Assembly (NCBI GenBank): GCA_937922945.1
Contig: CAKZUP010000014.1
Span: 1-42,209 of the forward strand
From: an uncultured Granulosicoccaceae bacterium
GTDB lineage: Bacteria > Pseudomonadota > Gammaproteobacteria > Granulosicoccales > Granulosicoccaceae
Reading direction: 5' to 3'
Length of the DNA stretch: 42,209 bases
Part shown: positions 34,835-42,209 of the stretch, piece after piece
How positions within the stretch are numbered: the first letter of the stretch is position 1
Layout: each line of letters starts with the position of its first letter
The notes under the pieces: generated by a model
Database searches by the model: none
Told to the model about the DNA's origin: nothing
The model's input: the letters and a program-made list of their open reading frames with translations, nothing else
Position numbers and translations under genes: made by a program

Positions 34835-35362
34835 TTACTCTGATACAGGATTCTGATTGACAAAGATTAGTTCGGAGGTATCGAAACCAGCATCTTTGGC
34901 ACGGGATTTAAAACGCTCAAGCAGCTCAGGAGAAACTGTTGGCTCTCTGGACAATAGCCAAAGATATTTAGTGGTATTTCCACTCACAAACGCGTACTGA
35001 TAGTTTTCCTTGTCCAGTTCGAATACCACATAACTTCCATAAAACGGACCAAAAAAAGATACTTTTAAATGTCCGATAGAACTATCGCCAACGAAATAGG
35101 CCTTTCCTAAAGCATTGCTCCATTCGCCTTTCTTTTCAGAGTAACCACGATTCGCAACCACCAGTCCACCATCATCGCGCATAGTGTAGGTTGCTGTAAC
35201 ATTGCGTAAGCCTCGCTCGAACCGATGATCGAGTCGCGCTATTTCGTACCATGTTCCCAGATAGCGCTCTGTTTCAAACTCAGTCACTGGAGAGACGTTT
35301 TTCGGCAATCCAGTACACGCGCTGCACAATGTTATGAGTGACAGTAGAATCCAAATTCGCAC
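34835..35362 (-). CDS. blc: Outer-membrane lipocalin (Blc-like)
   Basis: This 175-residue lipoprotein has lipobox LCSAC (Cys16) and a lipocalin domain with the conserved GTWYEIARLDHRFERGL near the start and FFGPFYGSYVVFEL and YLWLLSREP later. Blc-type lipocalins bind lysophospholipids or fatty acids at the outer membrane. It starts with a GTG at 35362 with GAGGG upstream. It appears to be its own transcription unit. Confidence 0.92.
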   Translation of the reverse strand: MRIWILLSLITLCSACTGLPKNVSPVTEFETERYLGTWYEIARLDHRFERGLRNVTATYTMRDDGGLVVANRGYSEKKGEWSNALGKAYFVGDSSIGHLKVSFFGPFYGSYVVFELDKENYQYAFVSGNTTKYLWLLSREPTVSPELLERFKSRAKDAGFDTSELIFVNQNPVSE

Positions 35363-35415
35363 CAGTAATACCCTCTATGGCTGCAGAAGTTTATAGTGTA
35401 GTGCGAATATGAGGC

Positions 35416-35757
35416 TTAGTGCTGAACCTTTTTACTGGGTTCGCCATCACCTAGCTGCGTAATAAATTGTATGAACAACGCGTGAGATTCCGGCGCAGAA
35501 GATTTAAGCTGTTGCGATAGTTCGATAAACCGCTTCACCTGAACATCGTGCTGAGAAAGATATTCAGCAAGCTTCTGCTTGTCTGCGTCAGTGGGGCTGA
35601 GGTTGAACTTCTTTTTTTTATTCTCAAGAATATCGAGAAACTCGTAATGGCGCTGCTTGGATTCAAACATCGCGTTGTAAGCTTGCCAGCACTCCATGCT
35701 TGCCGCATCCAGGGCAATCTCGGATTGTCCGCTGTTGTTATCGGATGAGCTAGCCAC
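35416..35757 (-). CDS. Small unknown protein coupled to moaA
   Basis: The proposed start is GTG at 35757, inside the last two glycine codons of moaA (8-base overlap), giving 113 residues. A longer frame to 35871 lies wholly inside moaA and is unlikely. The product is hydrophilic and mostly helical, with a Lys-rich turn (ENKKKKFNL) and an acidic N-terminus. No motif or family is recognised. Because it is read just as moaA ends, it may act in cofactor metabolism, but this is inference. Confidence 0.5.
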   Translation of the reverse strand: MASSSDNNSGQSEIALDAASMECWQAYNAMFESKQRHYEFLDILENKKKKFNLSPTDADKQKLAEYLSQHDVQVKRFIELSQQLKSSAPESHALFIQFITQLGDGEPSKKVQH

Positions 35758-36799
35758 CGATGAAAGACATCTCGACTTTGGGCCGGATAACCGAGAACTG
35801 TGTACGCGTTTCCGAATAACGATCTTCGCGCTGCGACCAAATTCGCCTGAACTCTTTTTGTAGCGCGGCATCGCCCTGATTTCTCAACACCGGACGAAGA
35901 TCATAACCGGAGCTGGCAAACAAGCAGGTGTAAATGCTGCCGGTTGCGGATAAACGCGCGCGACTGCAATCGCCACAAAATGGTTCAGAGACAGATGTAA
36001 TGATGCCTATTTCGCCGCCACCATCGACATACTGCCAGCGCTTGGCAACCTCACCTTTGTAATTGGCTTCAATGGGTTTGATCGGTAATTCGGCTTGAAT
36101 ACGATCAGCAATTTGCTGGCTGGTTACCACGTGGGATAAATCCCAGGCATTGGTACTACCGACATCCATAAATTCTATAAATCGCAAAATCTGGTTTGTG
36201 CCATGAAAAAACTTCGCCATGGGCACAATACTGTGGTCGTTCAAACCTTTCTTAACAACCATATTGACTTTAATGGACTCAAACCCGGCAAGAGATGCGT
36301 TCTCTATTCCATCGAGTACATCCTGAACACCAACACCCACATCGTTAACTCGCTTAAACGTTTCGTCGTCAATGGCATCCAGACTCACGTTCAACCGTTG
36401 CAAGCCTGCAGCTCTTAACGATTCGGCGCGCTTCTTTGTTAAAAGGGTTGCGTTCGTAGTAAGACTGATATCACGTATTCCATCGACATTTGCAATCCAC
36501 TCTATAAGCTGTTCAAGATCATTGCGAATAAGCGGTTCACCGCCCGTTAGACGAATTTTAGTGACGCCAAAACGCGCTGCTGTTTCAACGACGCGGGTAA
36601 TTTCTTCGAAGCTGAGCAAATCTTTGCGAGGCAGAAATTTGTAGTCTTTGCTGAACACCGACTTTGGCATGCAATACACGCATCGGAAGTTACACCTGTC
36701 TGTAACAGACACCCGCAGATCGCGCAGCGGCCGATGCAATCGGTCGACTAAAGCGCCATCGTTCACACTTTCGCTATCTGTATTTTCACTGTGAGCCAT
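35750..36799 (-). CDS. moaA: GTP 3',8-cyclase MoaA
   Basis: The ATG at 36799 is preferred over an in-frame TTG 9 bases upstream, giving 349 residues. This radical-SAM enzyme starts molybdopterin synthesis. It has the radical-SAM cluster CNFRCVYC (CxxxCxxC, near residue 36), LTGGEPLIR, and the second cluster Cys set CGDCSRARL...YTC near the C-terminus. The last two residues are GG, needed in MoaA for activity. It lies downstream of the AOR operon but across a 216-base gap, so it may have its own promoter. It supplies the pyranopterin cofactor that the tungsten oxidoreductase needs. Confidence 0.95.
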   Translation of the reverse strand: MAHSENTDSESVNDGALVDRLHRPLRDLRVSVTDRCNFRCVYCMPKSVFSKDYKFLPRKDLLSFEEITRVVETAARFGVTKIRLTGGEPLIRNDLEQLIEWIANVDGIRDISLTTNATLLTKKRAESLRAAGLQRLNVSLDAIDDETFKRVNDVGVGVQDVLDGIENASLAGFESIKVNMVVKKGLNDHSIVPMAKFFHGTNQILRFIEFMDVGSTNAWDLSHVVTSQQIADRIQAELPIKPIEANYKGEVAKRWQYVDGGGEIGIITSVSEPFCGDCSRARLSATGSIYTCLFASSGYDLRPVLRNQGDAALQKEFRRIWSQREDRYSETRTQFSVIRPKVEMSFIGG

Positions 36800-37015
36800 G
36801 TGAGTCAAACTTGATTATTGGACCTGACGAGAGCAGCATACGTTAAATGTAACCAGTGAGTAGAGTTTGCGCAATATGTATGGGCGTAAATGCGGCATGT
36901 ACGGCATGATCCTGTGGCAATCTGACGCAACTATGACCAAAGAATACGGCCAGAGAAAATCTTGCCCGACTTAGCCGCCACGCTCTGCCGATAGACTTTG
37001 TCGCTAGATAGGGCC

Positions 37016-37315
37016 CTACCCGCCACCACGCTGAAAGCGCAAATCGAAATTGGCCTTGAACCGTTGCTGCTGCTCACTGGTCACGCCCTGAAAATGAAAA
37101 CTGACCAACGCATAGGGTATGCGCATGAGCGCGATACGACGCTCCTGCTGCTTGCCGATAATGATTTCCACACGACCTTGCTCAATTTCGCCGTGAACCG
37201 TATTACCTTCTATACGGTATAGATGCTGCCCCATTGCCGATGGTAAATACCGAAAAAAATCGGCGTGGGTGAGGCCCATTTCAGCTGAGTAGCTGATGTC
37301 CGGAATACTATCCAC
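37016..37315 (-). CDS. Small protein ending in GGG, last gene of the AOR cluster
   Basis: The start GTG at 37315 lies inside the last glycine codons of the moaD-like gene (8-base overlap), giving 99 residues. A longer frame to 37348 is inside that gene. The sequence looks alpha/beta: DISYSAEMGLTHADFFRYLP, then a strand-rich stretch and a C-terminal RFQRGGG. I do not recognise the family. Its place at the end of an AOR operon and its Gly tail suggest a role in maturation or cofactor assembly. The GGG end resembles the GG ends of MoaA and MoaD, but no ubiquitin-like fold can be claimed. Confidence 0.6.
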   Translation of the reverse strand: MDSIPDISYSAEMGLTHADFFRYLPSAMGQHLYRIEGNTVHGEIEQGRVEIIIGKQQERRIALMRIPYALVSFHFQGVTSEQQQRFKANFDLRFQRGGG

Positions 37316-37562
37316 CGGCAACGGGTGGCCATATCGCAAGCACATCACCTTCTTTCAGAAGGCCTGACTGATCGCGATCGGCATCGCAGACAAAAACGCC
37401 GTTAATTAGTACCAGGTGCGCCAGCTCACGAGGCACGCGATAACTATCGATAATGGAATGCAACGTAGCATCATCATCTACGTTGATAGTGGCAACGTTG
37501 CGTACAGCGTTAGAGGGTAAAAGATCGCCTAACGTAGCGAAGAGCTTCAGGGTGATTTGCAT
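37308..37562 (-). CDS. MoaD/ThiS-like sulfur-carrier protein
   Basis: Started at the ATG at 37562 (MQITLKLFATLGD), this is an 84-residue beta-grasp protein ending in VAGG, the C-terminal Gly-Gly that is adenylated and thiocarboxylated in MoaD. Strands and the GDVLAIWPP stretch match the fold. A longer in-frame lead to 37619 has no ribosome binding site advantage. It lies 22 bases after the FAD subunit gene. MoaD-like genes in AOR operons serve tungstopterin assembly, so it is likely dedicated to this enzyme. Confidence 0.85.
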   Translation of the reverse strand: MQITLKLFATLGDLLPSNAVRNVATINVDDDATLHSIIDSYRVPRELAHLVLINGVFVCDADRDQSGLLKEGDVLAIWPPVAGG

Positions 37563-37584
37563 AAAACTTTCAGCTACGGCCCCG

Positions 37585-38850
37585 TCAGGCGCTATTCTTC
37601 TGGTCTTGTGCTTGCGCACCGGCCAGATAAGCCTCAGACAAACGCGTCGGGTTCGCCATGAGTTTATCTTTCCATTCGCCTAGTGGCGATGCGGTTTGAA
37701 TGAGGCCTCGCATAACGCCAACGTGCTGCGTCATGCCCAAGCTACTCGCACCAACCAGTACATCGTCTTTAAATTGCAAATTGATGTATTGATAGTTTTC
37801 TTTATCAACCAGTTCCGATTCATCGCCGCCGTCAACACCCATCCACATACCGAACGATGTCGAGATTAACCCGACCGTATCGAGAACGTTCATGTTCACG
37901 TTGCCCGGGCTGGCTGTTACATGCCCATTGACCATACTTTGCGCCGCAATTTTTCCATGCTCAACGGCCGTAGGTTGAATGGCCTGCACATAGTAATCGC
38001 CAGTAGAGAAGTCTTTGCCTTGGGCCACATCACCCGCTGCGTAGATATCGGTTACGCTGGTTTCCATGTAATCACCCACAACCACACCCATATCGATATT
38101 GATACCACTGCCTTCAAGGAAGGCGGTGTTACTTCGAACGCCTGTGGCACATATAACCAAATCGGCCGCAATGCTCTCGCCCGTGTTGGTGCTCACGGAG
38201 AGTGCAGAACCTTGACCGGGATCGATACGATCGACTTTGGTGGAGGTTAAAACACGAATGCCTTTATCGACACACCAGTCTTTAATCATGGTACCCATAA
38301 CGCTATTGGTCATTCGAGACACCATGCGGTTCTCCATTTCAATGACCGTCAGGTTCACTTTTCTGGCAGCCAGAGATTCAAGAATGATGCAGCCAATAAA
38401 ACCTGCCCCCATTAAAATAACGTTTGAACCTGGCGTTGCTTTCTCGATTATCTTGTGTGCGTCTGCAAGAGACCAACAGTTGTGCACGTTATCCAGATCG
38501 ATTCCGGGTATGGGAGGCTTCGTCGCTGTTGCGCCAGTTGCAACCAGCAATTTGTCATAAGCAATGGTGCTATCGTCGGCCAACTTGACCGACTTTGATT
38601 GCGGGTCGATAGAGCTTGCGCGCCCGTGCCTGACGTTGATACCCAGATTCTCGAAATGATCTGCGTTTTTGCGTAGGTAAGTCCCTTCTGGCGTAATGTT
38701 TCCCACCAAAAAATACGGAATGGCCATGCGCGAATAAGGCGGCACGTTCTCCGCCGCAAGCATAGTAATTTCGCTACGCGCGTCCAGTTTCTTCATGTGC
38801 TCGGCGGCAGAAACTGCCGCCGGACCAGCGCCGATTATTACGTGATGCAT
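37585..38850 (-). CDS. AOR operon FAD/NAD(P)-binding subunit (pyridine nucleotide-disulfide oxidoreductase family)
   Basis: This 421-residue flavoprotein of the NAD(P)/FAD two-domain type has GAGPAA at 7-12 (FAD), GAGFIG at 148-153 (NAD(P)) and TDIYAAGDVA at 267-276. It lies 36 bases after the catalytic subunit gene and before the moaD-like gene. In the Aromatoleum-type AOR such a subunit joins the catalytic subunit and ferredoxin subunit and passes electrons to NAD+ (AorC). It lacks the CxxC dithiol of true disulfide reductases. Confidence 0.85.
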   Translation of the reverse strand: MHHVIIGAGPAAVSAAEHMKKLDARSEITMLAAENVPPYSRMAIPYFLVGNITPEGTYLRKNADHFENLGINVRHGRASSIDPQSKSVKLADDSTIAYDKLLVATGATATKPPIPGIDLDNVHNCWSLADAHKIIEKATPGSNVILMGAGFIGCIILESLAARKVNLTVIEMENRMVSRMTNSVMGTMIKDWCVDKGIRVLTSTKVDRIDPGQGSALSVSTNTGESIAADLVICATGVRSNTAFLEGSGINIDMGVVVGDYMETSVTDIYAAGDVAQGKDFSTGDYYVQAIQPTAVEHGKIAAQSMVNGHVTASPGNVNMNVLDTVGLISTSFGMWMGVDGGDESELVDKENYQYINLQFKDDVLVGASSLGMTQHVGVMRGLIQTASPLGEWKDKLMANPTRLSEAYLAGAQAQDQKNSA

Positions 38851-38886
38851 TCTCTATACTCTTGCTTAAGATTATCTACCGCGAAC

Positions 38887-40743
38887 CTAACCTGGCAGAC
38901 CCAGTCTTTGGTGCGTTTCGGCAGTCACACTACCGTCTGCCGTCCAACCACGTGCTTCATAATACTCTGGCAACATCTTAGCAAGCTCCGACACTCTACC
39001 TGTAGCAGGACCAGAATTCGCAGGCTCGTTAAGCAGACGTGCTGGCAGATTATCATCTGCACCCGTAAGGCCAGCTTTGGCGTTGTACTCGCGCTCCATA
39101 TTCCATATGCGTTCACCGACTTCCATCATGCGCTCGGTAGACCAGTCACCGGCACAAGCCGCATCAACCTGCGGTGCAATGTCGTCCATGGTCCACGCAA
39201 AGGTCGTGAATACACATAAACCAGCTGAATCAACAGCCGCAGTAGCATCCTGAAAGGCTTTAACCAAGCCAGCTTTGCCATCAGACTCCAGGGGATCGGT
39301 TTTTTCCGGAATACCCAGTACTTCCGATGCAACTGTGTACCCACGCAAATGGCATGCGCCACGGTTGGATGTTGAGTACGCCAGCCCCATACCTTGTATG
39401 CCACGTGGGTCGTAGGCAGGAAATTCCTGACCTTTAACCGTCATTGAAAATTCCGGATGGCCATACTTCTCGCACAATCGCTTCGAACCCATGCCAAGAT
39501 CGCGCCCAAACCCCTCGCCTTTGGCGGTGGCTTCAGCAGCCCAGCAAAGCGCCTCGGCAGAACCAAACTTCAGTTCCACGCCATCGGTTTGTGCAGTGGT
39601 GATAGCGCCGGTTTCAAACAACTCCATGGCTGCAGCAATAGTCGAACCCAGTGAAATAGGGTCCATACCGTCTTCGTTGCAGAGAAAGTTTACGTACGTG
39701 AGCGCATCGATATCATCAACGCCAGTATCGGGGCCCAGAGCCCAGGCCGCTTCGTACTCAAGACCACCAGAATTAATCCAGTACTCAGGCTTGTCTTTCA
39801 CCGAAAAGTGCGTTCGATCGATAGTAGAGATACGACCGCAGGCAATGGTGCAGGCATAACAGGCACCATTGGTGGTGAGGTTCGGCTTGCCGTCTGACTT
39901 TCGTGGCTCAGCCATTGCTTCTGCAGATACATTCGCCGCGCCTTCGAACGTCGTTTCGCGCATGTTACGAGTGGGCAGTGCGCCAACTTCGTTGATTACG
40001 TTCATTAGTACTTGCGTACCGTAGGCTGGTAAGCCCTGACCGGTTACCGCATTTTCTGCCAATACCGCTTTGCCTGCCTTTGTGGTGGCGGCAAATGCCT
40101 CTGGGTTGTCAATGTTGCCAAGGCCCAACGTGCCGCGCACGACGACAGCCTTCAGATTCTTGGATGCCATGACGGTGCCTACACCACTTCGCCCAGCGGC
40201 TCGATGTAGGTCGTTAACCACTGCGGCATACAAGCAACCTTGTTCGGCACTTCGACCAACACAGGCAATACGTGCCTGAGGATCCTGGTGCTTGGTACGC
40301 AACATGCCGTCTGCCTCCCAAACCGATTTGCCCCACAGATCGTCGGCCGCATGCAGAGTGGCTTTCTCGTTCTCTATACTTAAATACATTGGGCTGGCAG
40401 CACGGCCTTCAAATATGACCATATCCCAACCAGCAAATTTCAGTTCAGCACCAAAAAATCCGCCCGAATTCGAGCAGGCTATGGCGTTGGTGAGAGGGCT
40501 TTTGCATATAACGGAATATCGGCCGCCGGTAGAGGCCATGGTGCCCGTGAGTGGCCCTGTTGCCATAATGAGTTTGTTATCAGGACCGAGTGGATCGCAG
40601 GCCGGATCGGTTTCCTCAACGATGTAACGAGTTGCCAATCCACGCTGACCAAGATAGTCATTGGCCCATTGCATGTTCAGGGGCTCTTCAGTGCAGGTGC
40701 CGCTGGAGAGATTGACTCGCAGTAATTTCTTTGTCCAAGACAT
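38887..40743 (-). CDS. aor: Tungsten-dependent aldehyde ferredoxin oxidoreductase catalytic subunit
   Basis: This 618-residue member of the AFOR family oxidises aldehydes to carboxylic acids with a bis-pyranopterin tungsten site. The [4Fe-4S] ligands C295-C298-C302 and C510 match the family's CxxCxxxC ... DSAGLC pattern. The N-terminal AFOR_N domain (about 5-210) and the pterin-binding stretches are complete. The ATG has a strong AAGGAG site. It is the second gene of a five-gene minus-strand operon, with a 16-Cys ferredoxin gene before it and an FAD subunit gene after. The range of aldehydes cannot be read from the sequence. Enzymes of this layout (Aromatoleum AOR) also reduce acids under some conditions. 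Confidence 0.93.
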   Translation of the reverse strand: MSWTKKLLRVNLSSGTCTEEPLNMQWANDYLGQRGLATRYIVEETDPACDPLGPDNKLIMATGPLTGTMASTGGRYSVICKSPLTNAIACSNSGGFFGAELKFAGWDMVIFEGRAASPMYLSIENEKATLHAADDLWGKSVWEADGMLRTKHQDPQARIACVGRSAEQGCLYAAVVNDLHRAAGRSGVGTVMASKNLKAVVVRGTLGLGNIDNPEAFAATTKAGKAVLAENAVTGQGLPAYGTQVLMNVINEVGALPTRNMRETTFEGAANVSAEAMAEPRKSDGKPNLTTNGACYACTIACGRISTIDRTHFSVKDKPEYWINSGGLEYEAAWALGPDTGVDDIDALTYVNFLCNEDGMDPISLGSTIAAAMELFETGAITTAQTDGVELKFGSAEALCWAAEATAKGEGFGRDLGMGSKRLCEKYGHPEFSMTVKGQEFPAYDPRGIQGMGLAYSTSNRGACHLRGYTVASEVLGIPEKTDPLESDGKAGLVKAFQDATAAVDSAGLCVFTTFAWTMDDIAPQVDAACAGDWSTERMMEVGERIWNMEREYNAKAGLTGADDNLPARLLNEPANSGPATGRVSELAKMLPEYYEARGWTADGSVTAETHQRLGLPG

Positions 40744-40754
40744 GAGAATTCTCC

Positions 40755-41225
40755 TTAGCTGGTTGCGTTGTCGGTTTTTGCAGCCCAGGCACGCATTTTA
40801 TCCAGCCCGGTTGCATTGGCATCGACATAGGTTATGGCTTGAGTTGGGCACGCGTCGGCACAGGCCGGATCGCCACCGCATAAATCGCATTTAACGACTT
40901 TGCCAGAGGACGTGTTGTAGTTAATCGTGCCAAACGGGCACGCAATGGTACAGACCTTACACCCGACACAGATATCTTCGAGAACATCTTTTGAGCCAGT
41001 TTCCGCATTGATAACAATGGCATCGACCGGGCAGGCTTGCATACACCAAGCCTCATCACACTGTGTGCAGGTGTACGGAACGAAACGCCCCTCATCGTGG
41101 AAGTTAAAGACTTTAATCCGTGATTTAGATGGGTTAAATATGCCCTCATTCTCCAACGAACACGCCGACTCACACTGCAGGCAACCGGTGCACTTGGCCG
41201 GGTCGATATGCAGAGACTTTTGCAT
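40755..41225 (-). CDS. Four-cluster ferredoxin subunit of the AOR complex
   Basis: This 156-residue protein has exactly sixteen cysteines in four groups (12/15/18/22, 53/56/61/65, 86/89/92/96, 113/116/122/126), the pattern for four [4Fe-4S] clusters seen in AorA/HycB-type electron-transfer subunits. The ATG has a GGAGGA ribosome binding site. The catalytic subunit gene follows 11 bases later. It hands electrons between the tungsten subunit and the FAD subunit. It is divergent from the methyltransferase gene across 295 bases. Confidence 0.9.
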   Translation of the reverse strand: MQKSLHIDPAKCTGCLQCESACSLENEGIFNPSKSRIKVFNFHDEGRFVPYTCTQCDEAWCMQACPVDAIVINAETGSKDVLEDICVGCKVCTIACPFGTINYNTSSGKVVKCDLCGGDPACADACPTQAITYVDANATGLDKMRAWAAKTDNATS

Positions 41226-41520
41226 GATGCTCCTCCAATAAAGTTAGTTTTCTGGTGCCTTCGTACTAGCGACACCTTATTAATTAAGTGTTAAATCAAA
41301 GACTTGCGCCATCAAACGGCCATAATCGGTCAATAAACCACACTTTCTGTAGGGTACAGTAAGTAAATTGGCGCTTCATTGCAAGAATTGGCGACGGTAC
41401 ATTAGGACAATAGCCGAATGATTTTCTATGGGTATGGCCCAAATTGCCCAAGCCAGTGTCCGCTAAGGCAGTAATTTAATAAGTAGGCCCCGATGAACAA
41501 ATCAGCATGAGCTTTTTACT
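41226..41520. promoter_or_regulatory. Divergent promoter region of the AOR operon and the methyltransferase gene
   Basis: These 295 bases have no gene apart from a five-codon frame (ATG at 41507, stop overlapping the methyltransferase ATG). An AT-rich near-palindrome CTTATTAATTAAG (about 41276-41288) lies on the operon side. I find no certain -35/-10 pair or sigma-54 site; a TGGC-TTGC pair near 41369 has the wrong spacing. Confidence 0.4.
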
Positions 41521-42209
41521 ATGAGCAAACTAAATGTACAGGCCGACAACGTAACGATGTCTGGTGATGGACTCTATTCCCTGGCCACCATAGGCGCGAA
41601 AGATGTCATAGACAAAGCCACTCCGATGGTGCTGAGCGCATTGGAAACAATCGATTCAACCAGCGATAACGCGTGGTGCTTCAGCGATATGGGGTGCGCC
41701 GACGGCGGAACCTCACTCGACCTTTGGCGAACGGTCGTGACATCGTTGCGAAAGGCGGATGAAAAAGCCATCCAGATTGTGTACGCAGACCAGGCCAGAA
41801 ACGACTTCAATGCGCTGGTAAAAATTCTGCATGGCTTGACACAATTCGACTCCTATCTTCACGAGCATGAAAACGTCCACGCGCTGCAATCAGGCTCTTC
41901 TTTTTACCTGCCGATATTGCCGGCCAACTCGTTGCATCTGGGCTTTTCAGCAACGGCCATGCACTGGCTTAGTCGGAAACCTGCCAATATTCAGAACCAT
42001 GTACATATGGTGGGTGCGAACAGTAAAGACAAAGCAGCCTTTTCTGAGCAAGCTGCAGCAGATTGGGAAACCATTCTTCTTAAACGCGCCAAAGAATTAA
42101 AACCTGGCGGAAAGCTTGTGTTAGTTAACTTCTGTATTGACGATGACGGTAACTATCTTGGTAACACGGGTGGTGTGAATATGTTCGATAATTTTAACGC
42201 CAATTGGCA
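41521..42209 (+). CDS. SABATH-type SAM-dependent carboxyl methyltransferase, 3' end missing
   Basis: The frame is open from the ATG at 41521 to the window end (229 complete codons, no stop). It matches the plant SABATH/Methyltransf_7 family: NVTMSGDGLYS (the family's start motif region), FSDMGCADGG (SAM-binding motif 1 equivalent to DLGCSSG), LPANSLHLGFSATAMHWLS, and LKPGGKLVLVNF. Family members methylate the carboxyl group of salicylate, benzoate, jasmonate and other small acids using SAM. The gene is divergent from the AOR operon, whose product makes carboxylic acids. The ribosome binding site is weak. The remaining third of the protein lies beyond the window. Confidence 0.85.
   Translation, partial: MSKLNVQADNVTMSGDGLYSLATIGAKDVIDKATPMVLSALETIDSTSDNAWCFSDMGCADGGTSLDLWRTVVTSLRKADEKAIQIVYADQARNDFNALVKILHGLTQFDSYLHEHENVHALQSGSSFYLPILPANSLHLGFSATAMHWLSRKPANIQNHVHMVGANSKDKAAFSEQAAADWETILLKRAKELKPGGKLVLVNFCIDDDGNYLGNTGGVNMFDNFNANW

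Noticed and set aside
36800..37015. Moco riboswitch or ModE site before moaA
   Set aside because: The gap holds only a short GTTA-N4-TAAC palindrome and repeated CGGCATG; neither the riboswitch core nor the ModE half-sites could be recognised by eye. A covariance-model scan would decide it.
41360..41380. Sigma-54-like TGGCGC...TTGC before the methyltransferase gene
   Set aside because: The spacing between the GG and GC elements is one base short of consensus and there is no activator gene nearby.

Overview
The window looks like a chromosomal segment of a marine-type gammaproteobacterium. The evidence is the engB / cytochrome c4 / dsbA neighbourhood familiar from Pseudomonas-like genomes, a PilU-type pilus ATPase, a two-subunit molybdopterin-era gene set (moaA, moaD-like) and roughly balanced base composition. 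I see no phage genes, insertion sequences, CRISPR arrays, rRNA or tRNA genes. Species cannot be fixed from the sequence alone.

Left third (1-22080). The 3' part of a pilU-like gene is followed by a coupled yhaO/yhaN-type nuclease pair (SbcD/SbcC relatives). Facing it on the minus strand is a five-gene Liv-type ABC importer (Tat-exported binding protein, LivH, LivM, LivG, LivF) with an internal terminator/attenuator after the binding-protein gene. Next come engB (minus), cytochrome c4 and dsbA (plus) with hairpins and an 18-bp tandem repeat between them. A ricin-lectin/HExxH lipoprotein follows, overlapping tail-to-tail with a metallophosphoesterase. The minus-strand run iclR-hisC-outer-membrane protein comes next, and divergent from iclR is a GMC oxidoreductase coupled to a phosphate acetyltransferase. 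That last arrangement recalls C2 sulfonate or alcohol catabolism modules.

Middle (22183-30390). Four plus-strand genes in tight succession encode a FemAB/BioF2-like acetyltransferase, a NodU-type carbamoyltransferase, a small four-helix membrane protein and a secreted caspase/legumain-like cysteine peptidase with an EF-hand loop. I know of no described system with this set, so it is the best candidate for something new. It is followed by coupled trpS and L-asparaginase II genes (minus) and an OmpA-family protein (plus).

Right third (30443-42209). On the minus strand are malonyl-CoA decarboxylase, nitroreductase, a second GMC oxidoreductase coupled to a MAPEG protein, a Blc-type lipocalin, moaA and a complete AOR-type aldehyde oxidoreductase operon. 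The AOR operon consists of a 16-Cys ferredoxin subunit, a tungsten catalytic subunit, an FAD/NAD(P) subunit, a MoaD-like protein and a small protein ending in GGG. Both moaA and the moaD-like gene end in GGT-GGN-TAG, and in both the start codon of a small downstream gene lies inside those glycine codons. Divergent from the AOR operon, and cut by the window end, is a plant-type SABATH carboxyl methyltransferase. The two together suggest aldehyde-to-acid-to-methyl-ester chemistry, which is inference.
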